Assembly: GCF_026213295.1 (NCBI RefSeq)
Contig: NC_079428.1
Span: forward strand, 2,436,850-2,500,849
Length of the DNA: 64,000 nucleotides
Reading direction: 5' to 3'
Source: Gadus chalcogrammus
Taxonomy: Eukaryota > Chordata > Actinopteri > Gadiformes > Gadidae
The position numbers and the translations under genes were made by a program. The notes below the pieces were generated by a model, which worked only from the letters and a program-made list of their open reading frames with translations, searched no databases and was not told the origin of the DNA. Below are positions 25,363-38,056 of this stretch, one piece after another (within the stretch, counting starts at the first letter, position 1; each line of letters starts with the position of its first letter).

Positions 25363-25544
25363 TCAGTCGTCGGTACGAAGAGACGCGAAAAGCCGACGCA
25401 GAACACGGACGTAGAAGGAGGACGAGAAGGAGAGAAGGACGGAGAGGGCCCCTTCTGTGTGTGAGGTTCCTAACGCTCCCGTGACTCTGACAGTCTCTGC
25501 TCCCCTCGCTCGGTCCCACTCCCTCCTCACTCCACGCAGTTTAA

Positions 25545-25624
25545 AGAGGAGGGGAGGGGAGAGAGAGAGAGGAGAGAGGGAGGGGAGAGAGAGAGAGAGG
25601 GAGGGGCGGGGAGAGAGATGGAGG

Positions 25625-25661
<37 letters not shown>

Positions 25662-25846
25662 GGGAGGGGAGAGAGAGAGGGAGGGGAGAGAGAGAGAGAG
25701 AGAGGGAGGGGAGGGGAGAGAGAGAGAGAGAGAAGGAGGGCAGGGGAGGGAGAGAGAGAGAGAGATAGAGGGATGGAGGGAGGGGAGGGGAGAGAGAGAG
25801 AGGGAGGGGAGGGGAGGGGAGAGAGAGAGAGAGAGAGGGAGGGGAG

Positions 25847-25882
<36 letters not shown>

Positions 25883-25910
25883 TGGAGGGGAGGGGAGAGA
25901 GAGCAGAAAG
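25545..25910. repeat. GA/GGGGA purine tract
   Basis: (GA)n alternates with 'gggaggggag' units for about 360 bp. Arg-Glu and Ser-Leu-Pro frames over it are artefacts. Confidence 0.95.
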
Positions 25911-25999
25911 AGGGAGGAGATAGGAGAAGAGAAGGAGGGGTGTGGGACATGAAGGACGCACAAGCTCGGAGCGAGTTTGGAAGGCACACGCAAACACAC

Positions 26000-26062
26000 G
26001 CGTACATACACACACACACACACACACACACGCATACACACACGCACACACACACACACAAA
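26000..26062. repeat. (CA)n microsatellite
   Basis: A CA repeat with 'gcata' interruptions. Confidence 0.95.
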
Positions 26063-26568
26063 CGCATACGCTTCAATCCTTACACTTATTCATACTTCCA
26101 TGTGTGCATAAAATGAATGTATTGATATTGTGTATGTGTGTGCTACAGTTGTTTGAAGCCCATTTGAAGGCGAGATGATGACCTATTAAACCATCATTAG
26201 GCTTTCACAATGATCATGAGTGGGGTGTGTTTGCTCTCTATTCGCACAGAAATCCATTACGCTGATTAGAGATCAATAGTTTCGAGTTCCTCGCTGGCGA
26301 AAACAAATAATGACTTCATCTTCACAGAACGGCAATTATTAACTCCATCAACTATTTTCAGGCGTAATGGAAACCCCATGAATATCAGAATAGAAAGGCC
26401 TTGAATAACTACCAAATTATTAAAATGCTCTCATGAAAGCTTGTTAGTCCTGAGTGACATGATCGTATAGTAATAGTATTGATCTAGTTCATTACATCCA
26501 AACATATAAGTTCCTTTAGAGCAGGTAGCCCATGAATATATATATACTGAATACGATGGGTGACGATA

Positions 26569-26582
26569 CCGCCATCTGGTGG
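26569..26582 (-). promoter_or_regulatory. CTCF-like site (14/14)
   Basis: The minus strand reads CCACCAGATGGCGG, a full match to CCASYAGRKGGCRS. It lies about 2 kb upstream of exon 1C in gene orientation. Binding is inferred from the motif alone. Confidence 0.5.
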
Positions 26583-27611
26583 ACATGTGAGGTATAACCT
26601 GATTATTATTGTCATTGCTCGTCGGTTTGTCGATTAGACTCAGGGGAAATTATTGTATACATTATTAATCTATGTAAAAAAAAGCGGGCTCCTGAAAAAA
26701 TTGACACTTCTTTCTTCCATACAGAAATAATCTGTTAATGTTCAATGAATTTGGAGGAATAAAAACATTATACCTAACTATTATTAGGCCTCAGCGATGT
26801 GTCAATTTGACCACGACAGACGGCTCAATAGCAATCATGTTTCTCTTGATTAAACAGGAAGAAGATGATTATTGTGTTTTCATCAGGACATGAATGGCCA
26901 TGTTGCATCGGAAAAATAACGGTTGAATCCATTATGTCCCCATAACACTTCATGGACTGTGAAGAACATGCGAAAAAACAAAACCGTTATTTCCTGCCAC
27001 TTCTGAAGAAGGTGAAGCTTTTAACAAACAACAAGTCCTCTCCCCATTAAGCCTTACTAATAAAAGAAGAATGAAGATACGAGTATGAGTGAGGAGCGTG
27101 ATAAGTTACAGCCAGGGACACGTTTGTTTCTACGTGGCGATGAGAGGAGATGAGCTGCTCGGATGTTTGTGTTCCTGTGTTTTCTACTATGTATGCAAAT
27201 ACCGGGGATTGCCTGCCTTGATTTTGTGTCAAAGTCCTCAAAAAAATCACATCACCGCTTGACTGGTTGTGCAGAAAAAGAGCCCTCTTCTGAGGCATAT
27301 CATTGTTTAGAGCGCGACAATAGCTGTCATACATCCCACTTAGAACCCAAAGCATGTTTCCAGTTTTGTGTTATAAGGAAATGAAACAATTTAAAACGTA
27401 TCACACGGTTCCTCATTAGAGTGAGTTTTCAAGCGTCACCAAAACCTTGTGTTTTTCACGACACACAGCTCGAGCAGGCTCCTGTGTTTGCGTTTTATGG
27501 CCATACAACATAAGATAAAAACGCCTCTATTCTGGATTTTTGAAGAAGTTTAGTGTTTGCAAGGCGAGTGACGAGTCAATCGATAAATGAATTCACACTT
27601 CTGAGTCTTGG

Positions 27612-27783
<172 letters not shown>

Positions 27784-27939
27784 AGAACAAATACCTCCAA
27801 GAACCTAATAATCATAATAATAATAATGAAGACTCCTGTTTGTGGCGTCCCCATTAAACCATGGAACGCAATCTTAGGGAGTGTTTGTTCCTTACAGACA
27901 GACCGTACATCTAATGCCACGCTGGTCTGAGGTAAGGCA

Positions 27940-27957
27940 CCCCCCCCCCCCCCCCCC
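27940..27957 (+). repeat. Poly-C tract
   Basis: An 18-bp C run (with the adjoining C at 27939 or so) followed by a short CA stretch. Confidence 0.9.
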
Positions 27958-28083
27958 ACACACACAACAAGCCTTTGATAAGCAACCCCCCCCAGAGACA
28001 AGGCTCTGGCTCTGTGATGCCTTGGCTTTCAAGGCGCTTGCCGCCACGCCCAGTGATTAATAAGCAATAAACCCCGGTCGCCA

Positions 28084-28115
28084 TCAGAGTACCTGATTGA
28101 CATGAGGTACTCTGA
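28084..28115. repeat. Short perfect inverted repeat
   Basis: Arms tcagagtacct and aggtactctga (11 bp, perfect) flank a 10-nt spacer. Confidence 0.85.
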
Positions 28116-29110
28116 GATAATGGGTGAACTATAACCAACCGCTGAACTATGTGGCCGCAGGGTCGCAACGAGGCGGACACTGGAGAAAGAGGAGCAGAAA
28201 CCACGATTATTCAACCCCACCGCAACTAGCTAGGCTAGGGGATATACTTTATACCTTGGGGTAAACCCGCACACGTAAAACCCTGCTTAATGAACACAAC
28301 TGGAGAGGCTATGGCAGGATTGGTCGAGAAACATCTCTGCTGTCAGCTCAACACTGACAGGCCACCAAATACTTTCCCCGAGACTTGAGAAATACGCAAT
28401 ACGTGCCAAGTCTAACGCCTGACTTTGACAGATTGCTTAATTCACCGCTCGTGGTCTTCTTTGGTTGTTTGGTTTGAGTCTGAGATGTGTGACGCTTCTT
28501 AATATTTTAATTCACTACATTGGTGGAGTTTGGGCTTATGTTCAAATAAAAAACACATTTTAAGTGCTAAACATATACGCTTAAGGCCATATATTGAATA
28601 CTGCAGACCGTAACCTAATCAGCACGGTTGGGATTTAGCGTTGGGTAGGATTGATCTATCTAGCATGTTTCCACGGTAACCGGACAAGCAATTCACACAT
28701 CGTACGAGACATTACTTGCATATTGGATTGACCAAAACCAAAAAAAAACAAAAAAAATACAAGGCCACATCACTTGTTGGAAGCTCCATCCATACTAGCT
28801 ATCTCTGTCCAACAAAGTCTCTCCCAGGGCCTGAGCTTATGACACGGGGAGGGACGGAGGGCATCGTAGACACCAGGGGCAGCATGTCTGAAATGTCAAG
28901 CTCTATCGATGCTCGCCATGACTCTATGTTCCATTCATAACTGCTTATCAGGGTGAAGGCTTCCTTAAAGCCTGAGTGACAAACCGAGGATCGTTCAACC
29001 GCCGTTCATACGCCTTCAGAGACCAGGAGACTGATTTTGGGTAACGATTCGGTATGTTTTTATCTCTTCCTCAAGGCCAGTGGTCTGCCTGTCTCGTCGC
29101 ACGAGATGTG

Positions 29111-29111
<1 letters not shown>

Positions 29112-29187
<76 letters not shown>
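29112..29187. repeat. (GT)n microsatellite
   Basis: An almost pure GT repeat of about 75 bp. Confidence 0.97.
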
Positions 29188-29502
29188 CGATATATGCGTG
29201 TGTGGAGTCTTATCGCTCCTCAGCACCCAGAGGAAACAATAAGTGACGAAGGCAGAGGTATCCATTCGGCCCGTGACAGAGCAGAGTGAAGCAGTCACAG
29301 AGGAACGACAACACAAAGCGACTACAGAACCAATTCCTGTTCAGCAAAGGGCGGACGGGACTTTACAGCAGAATCATCTGCAAGCTGTTGCCAATAAAGT
29401 TGGGGGCACGTTTTTCACTGTTATTGCTATGCAAAAGCGAGTTTATCAAACAGACTCCTCATTAAATGTTACAGCTGCAGTGATTCTTGAGGATGGTCAA
29501 GG

Positions 29503-29605
29503 GTGTGTGCGTGTGCGTGTGCGTGTGTGTGTGTGTGTGTGTTTGTGTGTGCGTTTGAACGTGATGGCGTGTGTGTGTACATGCGCGTGTGCATTCGTGT
29601 GTGAG
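29503..29605. repeat. Imperfect GT/GCGT tract
   Basis: (GT)n with GC substitutions and 'tttgaacgtgatgg' interruption. Confidence 0.9.
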
Positions 29606-30007
29606 CGTTACAAGAGCCCGGGGCGGCCATTTGGTGATCTTGCGACACATCATCAATCAAAGCCATGCCAACAACATTCAGGGGCAGAAAAAAATAAAAC
29701 AAACGTAGAATCTAACGCTGAGTGATTTGCGTAGTTTACACCTGGCTTCGGGACAACGAGAAGGGGGGTGTGGGGGTCTGCTTACTGAGGCATGTGAAGA
29801 CAACAACGTCGGTGCGGGCGCTTTTGTCACTCGCGGACGGGCCGATCCAATGAGCTTGTCATCTTCCCAAACACAGGAAGACAGCGTGTCTGTGGACGGG
29901 GAGGCAGCGATGAACCGTGAGACTGCAGGGCACCTCCCGTGAAGAGGCAGTGCAATCAGGCATGGTGGGGGGGGGGGGGCAACACTTACAGTTTGTACAC
30001 TGAGGGA

Positions 30008-30050
30008 CACACACACACGCACACACACATACATAAACACAGACACACAC
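30008..30050. repeat. Imperfect CA tract
   Basis: Short CA repeat with G and T interruptions, about 25 bp after a 12-bp G run at about 29966-29977. Confidence 0.85.
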
Positions 30051-30185
30051 AATCTGACTTCTTTGTGCACACACATTCACGCGTAAATATGCACACTTCA
30101 TGTTCAGATACCTCGTCCGACTCCGTGCCAATTAGGTCTGCTTTTACAACGTACAATAAGTGCGGAAGAGGGGTGTGTTTAGGAG

Positions 30186-30188
<3 letters not shown>

Positions 30189-30270
<82 letters not shown>
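30189..30270. repeat. (CA)n microsatellite, about 80 bp
   Basis: A pure CA repeat. Confidence 0.97.
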
Positions 30271-30272
<2 letters not shown>

Positions 30273-30717
30273 TCTACTGATAAACTGAATTTCAGTCTGC
30301 ACAGGATTATAATCCCTCTGTTTAGTCCGGTAATCGGTTTTTCTTCCTCATACCAAAAACCTTTCGTCTCGCAGTATGTGAATATTACAATTCCCACAAG
30401 AACCAGGTCAAAAATGTGTACAACCTCACAGTTAAATATCAACCCAAAATGTCAATCTAATTTACAGCTGAACAACATATCTAACCTCTAGTAGTAAAAC
30501 TAAACGCAATAACAGCAACCAAACAGGGAGGAAATCCTTTTGATCGTCCAAAATGTAGAAAGAAAGAAAAGATAGATGAATCTTTTGGCTGGTCGGCAAC
30601 ATGTCTCAAAGCAAAGGGGAATATGGAGGGGGCTGATAGCATTGATATCATGTCCCGATTCTACGGCTCTGGCATTGTAAACCGAGTGGCAAACCCATTC
30701 AAATCATATTTACATAT

Positions 30718-30808
30718 AGAGAGACAGACAGAGATAGAGAGACAGATAGATATAGAGACAGAGAGATATAGAGACAGAGACAGAGAGGGAGGCAGAGAGA
30801 GAGAGAGA

Positions 30809-30860
<52 letters not shown>

Positions 30861-30987
30861 CAAAGAGAGAAAGAAAGAAAGAAAGACAGAGAGAAAGAAA
30901 TAGAGAGATAGTGAGAGACAAGAGAGTGCAAGAGACAAGGAGAAAGAGCCAGGGAGAGAGAGAGAGAGCGAGACAGAAAGAGCAAGG

Positions 30988-31049
<62 letters not shown>

Positions 31050-31102
31050 AAAAGAAGAGAGAGAAAAGGAAGAGAGACACAGGGAAAGAGAGAGAGAGAA
31101 AA

Positions 31103-31184
<82 letters not shown>
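30718..31184. repeat. GA/GACAGA/AAAG purine tract
   Basis: A 470-bp mixture of gacaga, (ga)n, aaag and aagaga units. It ends with a pure (GA)n of about 75 bp. Confidence 0.95.
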
Positions 31185-31185
<1 letters not shown>

Positions 31186-31645
31186 TTAAATCGAGAGACG
31201 ACAAAGGATTGCGGGCCCCTTTCAGAAAGATCGTATTTATATTTCTGAATCCCGGTCTTAACATCCATTACAACTACAAAACAACCAGAATATCGCTGAA
31301 AAACATAAACTGCATGCGTTGTGAAAATGAAAGGAGAGGAGGCATTAGCAGACGGGGCGGATCAGTGCTGTCTGGAGCCGCTGTCCAGGAGCATGAGCTA
31401 CGACGAGCATATTTCAATAGCGTGTGATGAACGCTGATGGGAAATCAATGGCTGTAGCCGTCTGTACTGACGCAATCGTCAGTGCGGTGGCAGCAGAGAA
31501 ACGAGGGAAGAGCATCTGTTTGTCTTATAAAACCCGGAGACCGCATATGGATTACAGCAGATAGGACTATAGGAGAAAAGCATATTATCTGAAATGTATG
31601 TGCAGCAAAAGATAATATCACACGCCACCTCGGTGGCTGCCAAAC

Positions 31646-31680
31646 TTATTTTGGGCTCCTCCTCTTTATTTTGGGCTCCT
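31646..31680 (+). repeat. Short direct repeat
   Basis: Two copies of ttattttgggctcct, 20 bp apart. Confidence 0.8.
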
Positions 31681-33335
31681 AGTTTTTTTTAATAAAGTTA
31701 TAGTTACTAAACATGGCAAGGGTGCTCCCCTGCCATTACTCAACGCACAACAGGTGTGCAGCCTCGACCAGTCCCATCAGACTCAGGCCAGGTGAGGCTG
31801 CTTCAACCAGCCGTCATCCACACACACTAGGGTTCTACAAAGTGTCAGTAATATTTTTACATGAATGGAACTAAATTAGAGCAATGTATAATGTCTTCCA
31901 ATCATAATGCTTTGTGATTTGATTGGATCACATGCCAATCAGTGCTCATTACCCTCTTGAAATGAGTCACATTACCGAGGTGGGACACCCTCCAAGCCAT
32001 TTGACGTTGTTCTGAAGATGGAATATTGTCTTGTTAAGGGCTATACATAAAACCGATACACACGACATACAACATAAAAGCATTAAATTACTGCTTATTA
32101 TCAATTCTAAATCCCTCATTTAACCCACCTTCAATTAGTTGGTTTTCTGTCACATATTGCAGGCTGTCCTTGAATATTGAGTATGGAATATTGTCAAGTT
32201 AGTATAGACACCTTGAAGTTGAGCATAATATATGAGTCCTGATGTTATTTTGACTTTCATTCCTTTAGAAAATGCGATTTAACGTACACACAACGTCTTT
32301 AAATCTGCAGGCAACAATTCTAAACTGCGCAGGTAAGTCCCTAGCATATTTCACTACTAGCTGTACAATAACCTCCTTTATCATGTTCTTTTTGGAGCCA
32401 AGGATGTCTGTTCACACCTCCATAAGCTCCTATAGAAAACCAACATCATGACGCAATAAAAGATGAGTTAGTGAGGACGGCAGAGGCCAGGAACACTCCC
32501 AGAGAGCAGCGAGCGAGACTGATAGACATTCATCCGCGAGTACATCTAAATCATGTCCCAGGACCCCACAAGGACTCTCTGGGAGGGGGGACACGAGACG
32601 AGAACAGCAGGGCACAAGCAAGGAAAGACATCTCCAAAGTCATTCCTCATTCCGGTCGCGCTCGGTAGTTCTGAGAGACAGCAATAGACACGGACTTTAC
32701 ACAGCTAAAGTCTTAATGAATATTCACCTCGCTTTTTGTTTTTTTAAAGCAATTCCATTTCATTTCATGTCGCACCTGGAAGGTAATACAACGCCGGCTT
32801 GCGAAGGACTGAATGTGACAGCCGTCAACGGGGACGCTGTGGACAGAAAGGTTCCTTGTGCCAAAGAGTGAAACTAACTTTGCCCGTAACCCCCCCCCCC
32901 CATTGACGCGACGTGATTTGAATCTCAAACAACAGCAGCTCTTGGATCTGTAGTACCTCAAAAGGAGACCGGAGGCAAATTGAGGCTGACAGGCAGTGTG
33001 GTACACCCCCGTCCCCAGCGCCCCCAAAGTGATGCCAGGCGTCTGGCCTCATCCAACTGCTAATCAATTTCTCATTGACGGATCGACTTCACAAGCTGCC
33101 GTTTTGGCCGGCTCGCACAGACTTGAGGAGTTTGTCCTGAGACAACGGACACCCCAGACACCCTCACAGAGGCCTGAGACGACTCTGGGGGCCGGGTGGT
33201 AACCAGCTGGTGCCTGTTTCTCTTCCCGCTCAGACAATGATGAACTCCTAGTTTCACGTCGGAGCAGTGACCCGTCTGGTCCGGGCTTTACAGTGCGTAT
33301 ACGACAATCAGATCGGACCTGGGGACCTGGCCTTC

Positions 33336-33597
33336 TGAGTCGCCACACCCTCCCTCTGGAACTCACTCCCCAACCACACCCGACAGGCCAACACCCTCCC
33401 TTCATTCAAACAGGCCCTCAAAACCCACCTTTTTAAGATCGCTTTCTCCCAATAACCTCCTTTCCTTCTCTCCCCTTCCTTATTTATCTTAATACTAATA
33501 TACGTTCTTATTCAAATATATATTTTTTGCGTGCACTCTGTACAGCTTCTTTGATCATTTAGAAAAGCGCTATATAAGTCAAATGTATTATTATTCA
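33336..33597 (+). mobile_element. LINE 3' end (L2/Rex-type non-LTR retrotransposon fragment)
   Basis: The frame at 33339-33455 ends ...SLWNSLPNHTRQ... then FKQALKTHLFK and a stop. This is the typical C-terminus of fish non-LTR retrotransposon ORF2 proteins. The 3' tail aaaagcgctatataagt followed by caaatgtattattatt (to about 33597) is also characteristic. A TGA lies directly before the Val (33336-33338), and no reverse transcriptase motifs are present upstream, so this is a short, dead, 5'-truncated copy. It is antisense to the KChIP gene. Confidence 0.8.
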
Positions 33598-35373
33598 TCA
33601 GATGTTGATTTGTGGCTGCGCGTGGATATTCATTAGAAGATAGATTGATACGTTCTATCGTTCATCCTTTAATAACACATACCTAAACGACGGTGATGTC
33701 TCTGCATATTGCATACATGGCTGTCAAGAACACTCCGCAGCAATCATAGCGCGCTTTTACTTTGGAGTAGCTCAGGGGGGGGTCCTGAAAACACACTAAG
33801 AGGCATCCGTCCGCTTAGTGGCTGAAGCTGTCCCTGGAGAGTGCCTGATACAAATTAAAGCAGAGCATACATGGACGAAAAACTAATAAATAAATAAAAT
33901 TGACAGGTACCAGCTTTCACAGCTAGCATGATTGATGAGGCGGTAAGACTAAGAGCCAATGCAATTAACGATTACCAGCGCTCAGCGTAATGGACCCCGT
34001 GGTCGCCGTGACAATAGTGGCGTCCCCGGGCGTGCCTGAGGCCGCGTTGCAATTATCTGCCACTGTAATAAATTAGGCGGCAGTTAGGTTACGTTCAAGG
34101 AAGCCAAGGAATGATATTGTGTACCTACCGTGTATGTTAAACATGTATGTTGTTTATATGTAGAGATTAAGCGACCAAGAGGGTTTGTCAATGTTGTACC
34201 ATAATTCACACATTCATACCAAGGCCACATATGCCCTTGCCAATTAAAAGAGGCTTCTTTCTCACGCTAAGGAGGGATCCGGAGCCTATGGAGGCGTCCA
34301 GCTCATAAAGGAGGCCATTCATCATGTGTCAATTCTAGAGATACGAGCAGTCAAGAAGTTCGAGAGACCCAGACGCTCAAGGCCACAAGAACAAGTGTAA
34401 TTCCCGCACATAGCCACAAACAAAGTTGCAATGCCAACACATAGCCGCAAGGGACAGCATAAAGACACATACGGGTATCCAGGGGGGCGGGAGTTCAGCA
34501 CCATGCTTAGCCAATCAGAGCACATAACTGAGTCCACGCCTGCCCAGTAGATAAGTCCCAACACATAGCCCAGGGGGCTAGAATGCTCCAGGTAACGCAT
34601 CCTTCAGATGCCCTACTAAGCGTATCTCCACGCGTGCTCATACAATTCCCCTCCTTTTGCTTCATAGAGACTAGTCAAAAACATTACCAAATAAAGTGAG
34701 TTAAAGCGATCCTGATTCGGCAGACTTTTTTCCAAAAGAACACGGCAATGCATTCATGCTAAGGATAATATAGTTTGAGAAGATGGATCACTTTGTATGA
34801 GGAGCATGTTACCTCATCCTGGTCAAATGTTCGCTCCAAAAACATCAGAATGAGTTTAGGTAAACGTGAAATACGTGGGAGGAAAGTATAAATACATTAT
34901 TATTATGCAATAAATTAAATAGAGTTTTTGTAATCTTGTTTTCCCCTTCCCAGAGCCACACTATTCAACAATTAAATTCAGTTTGCCAAGGGTGAAGGAA
35001 ACAATCGAATCAACTTCCTCTCCAGGTGAACAATGTCATTGTGATGAAGTTAACAATAACATCCAGGCATTTCCACTGCCCCTCATAAACACCAAACTCA
35101 CGATGAGCCAAACTACAAAAGGCTGGCATGTTTCGTTCCCATCCCCTCAAATCCTGAGGGACCTCAGTCCATCACATCTGAGTTTTACCCGCAGCTAGTT
35201 TCCCCGTTTTGTTTGCTATTAAAGCAAGATATGCTCAAAAAGCAATTCCATATCATCCCTTCTTTTGTACGGTGGGGAAATAAGAGTCCCAGCACAGCTG
35301 GGGACTAGATCCTCCTTTATCATCCATCAAGGCCATTGCCACGTAAAGGGACTGGTTCCTCATTCAGCCTCTA

Positions 35374-35387
35374 GCACCCTCTGCTGG
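35374..35387 (-). promoter_or_regulatory. CTCF-like site (13/14)
   Basis: The minus strand reads CCAGCAGAGGGTGC, which differs from CCASYAGRKGGCRS at one position. It lies about 2.3 kb downstream of exon 1B on the gene strand. Confidence 0.4.
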
Positions 35388-35483
35388 TAGAGAAAGGTAT
35401 CGGAGGTTTTCTTAAATCTGTTGTTTGACTTTGTTTCTGTGTATTTAAAAAATGTTGTGACTTTGTGTGCATGCGGTTGTGCG

Positions 35484-35525
35484 CGCGCGTGTGTGTGTGT
35501 GTGTGTGTGTGTGTGACTGTGTGTT
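35484..35525. repeat. (GT)n microsatellite
   Basis: Short GC/GT then GT repeat. Confidence 0.95.
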
Positions 35526-36369
35526 TGCATGAGAGCCATTGATTGTGAAATAATTTTGCCTGTTCTGTTAAATGTTTCACCTTTTGTCAATTTACCACAA
35601 TAACAAACAACCACATAATCCGTCATAATACTAATACAATAACATCACCTTTTATATAAGGACATGAAATAAGACCAGTGTTGTTAGGAGGGACAGAATT
35701 ATGGCAAAAAGCCAGTTAAGTGAGCAATGTTGAGAGTACATGGTGCTCTGAGCTGAACAGATGGATTCACAGACGGATGATAGATGATCCTTAAGAAAAT
35801 AACATCCATGTAAATTATTCGTCAGATATGGACTATTTCACATTTGATGTTCAGAGGAATGCACGATTATCATTCATCACATCTACCATTGTACTCGATT
35901 ATATCCATTTCAGAAACATTTAGTTAATTTGTAGAGGAAAATTTATGAATAAAAAAAGGTGCAAAATTGTGTATTAAAAGACAAATGTGGTCTTTGTGGA
36001 GCAGAAACGGAATCAGGGTTATAAAGGTAATGAAGAAGATAATAATTGTGTTTTAATCCAACACACCTTAACAAAAGAAGGTGGCATCTAAAGGCAGGTC
36101 CCCGCTCACCTTCAAAGCCCCCACAAAACAGTTCCTCCCTCACACAAAGCCGGGCCGTCCTAAACAAAGAATCAATCCTGTTCAATCTAAATTTGCTTGT
36201 GTGATGGCCTGACCTCCTCTCCCCCCGGCCCCGATACAAAGACCCCCCTGATGACTACAGACACGGGCCCCTGCCGTCAGACATGACAGAGGCCCCTCCT
36301 CCTGTCAGCCATCACACCTGGTGATGGAGCGAGGTGTGATCCTATCACGTCGCTGTCACCAGGAACAAA

Positions 36370-36632
<263 letters not shown>

Positions 36633-37736
36633 CGCTGTGATTTATGAGCTTTGGTATAGCTCATTTTACCAACCGATGTGTGTCCTTATAGGCACAAACA
36701 ACAAGCAGAATCGCACAATTCGCATTAGAAAACCCCTCCGCCCCTGGGTGTTCCTCCGTGGTCGTGTGCTTGTGAGCAGACCCTTGATGTAACACAGCAA
36801 CAGCCGGGCTCTACCTCATCCCAACCGAGCCATGATTGGGCCCTCGTGCCTGGTCAAAGCCTCCCTAATGGGTCCGCTGCTCAACAAGGGAAGTAGTTAG
36901 AAAGAAACCCCCTTATTTCCCCATCAAAGTGCACTTCACTTCTAATCAGACCGCGAGTGATTGTAATGGACTGTTTGTCTTGACCCTGCAGAATCAAGCC
37001 TTACAAATTGGGAGGCCGAAAAACAACAATGTATCTTTTGAGTTTGTTTTGCAAGGAAAAAGATAAAAAAATACTGCAGTAAATGATGAAACAAATAACA
37101 GCAAAGAAAGGGAATGCTAATTGCTGTTGGTTTCCGATTGCAGCGCTGGGTGCTAACATAGAAAGAGAGGCTTCGAAGAGGACTGTGAATGTGTGCGTGT
37201 GAAGTTCAGCGCGTTGTAGTGGGTGTATCTGCAGAGAAGTGACGAACTAGAATAGAAACCATGATGGAGCCATGTGTCGAAACACTGTCCAGAGAGACAT
37301 ACTAACTAACACTTTAACGAGCCAACACGTGGTGGGAGGGACAGGTGTGTCCCCTCCACACAATACCTGAGGCTCCTTGTGTCCCAGAATAATTCTGACA
37401 AGGAACAAGAGTCATAAGGGAAATATAATACATTTTTCCACCCAGGTTTGTCCCTCCCGGAACATCTATAGAAAACCCAATCAACACACAAGTGGTGTTC
37501 AAGTAAACAATATCGTCAATGACCGTCAGTGAATTAAATGAAAATGAAAACAAAACCATATTTGTAGCATTCGGTAAGGTGAGGCTACGTGACAACATTT
37601 CGTGAAAGGCAATTTTATATTCATAAATACAATTTCTTCAAACTGTATCAATAAGTGCGTCTGCATGGCCTGCGTGCAAATTTAACAGCGTCTGATCGAA
37701 AGATTACACTCCTAACAACTTCACTTCTTTCCTTAC

Positions 37737-37836
37737 CATCATAGCCAGCTCCCAGCCATCCAAAGTGCTCCAGCACCTTGACGAAGACCACCACCACCAC
37801 AAGCACGCCTATCATCTCCAGCCCCTCCAGGTACAT
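37737..37836 (-). CDS. kcnip4: KChIP alternative first exon 1B: KIS-type membrane N-terminus
   Basis: ATG at 37834-37836 starts MYLEGLEMIGVLVVVVVFVK, continuing VLEHFGWLGAGYD plus a phase-1 G, with donor ggtaagg. From memory it aligns over 33 residues without gaps to mammalian KChIP4a (MNLEGLEMIAVLIV...FGLIEAGLE). There the segment is the K-channel inactivation suppressor domain: a membrane-embedded helix that holds the protein in the ER or membrane and blocks fast Kv4 inactivation. Residues 8-25 are strongly hydrophobic. An in-frame TAG lies upstream and no other in-frame ATG follows it, which supports this start. Splicing to exon 2 gives ...[13 protein letters not shown], the same junction length as in mammals. 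Confidence 0.92.
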
Positions 37837-37879
37837 ACTTGACCGTCCGAGGGGGTCACCGGGGGGGGGGAACGCTGGG

Positions 37880-37903
37880 TCAAACACCGGCCCCCGCGTC
37901 CAT
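37880..37903 (-). CDS. Possible uORF ahead of exon 1B start
   Basis: The minus strand has ATG GAC GCG GGG GCC GGT GTT TGA, a 7-codon frame ending 43 bp before the exon 1B ATG. It counts as a uORF only if the 1B transcript begins upstream of 37903, which is not shown. Confidence 0.3.
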   Translation of the reverse strand: MDAGAGV

Positions 37904-38019
37904 GACCGAAACACGCTATGAAGCTAAACACGCTCGCCGTTGCTCGCTATCTTGCTACACCTTAGGCAGGCCATCGAAACACCTTCTCTACCTCCTCCCT
38001 CCTGTGTCTCCAGCGGACG

Positions 38020-38056
38020 GGAGAGAGAGAGAGAGAGAGGGAGAGAGAGGGAAGCA
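38020..38056. repeat. (GA)n/GGGA tract
   Basis: Short purine repeat about 185-220 bp upstream of the exon 1B ATG on the gene strand, followed by further GA/GGA-rich sequence to about 38150. Confidence 0.85.

Noticed and set aside
34494..34514. RE1/NRSF-like site (ttcagcaccatg)
   Set aside because: The left half matches perfectly, but the right half (ggacagcgcc) is not present. A lone right half (atggacagcgtc) at about 8312-8323 is likewise unpaired.
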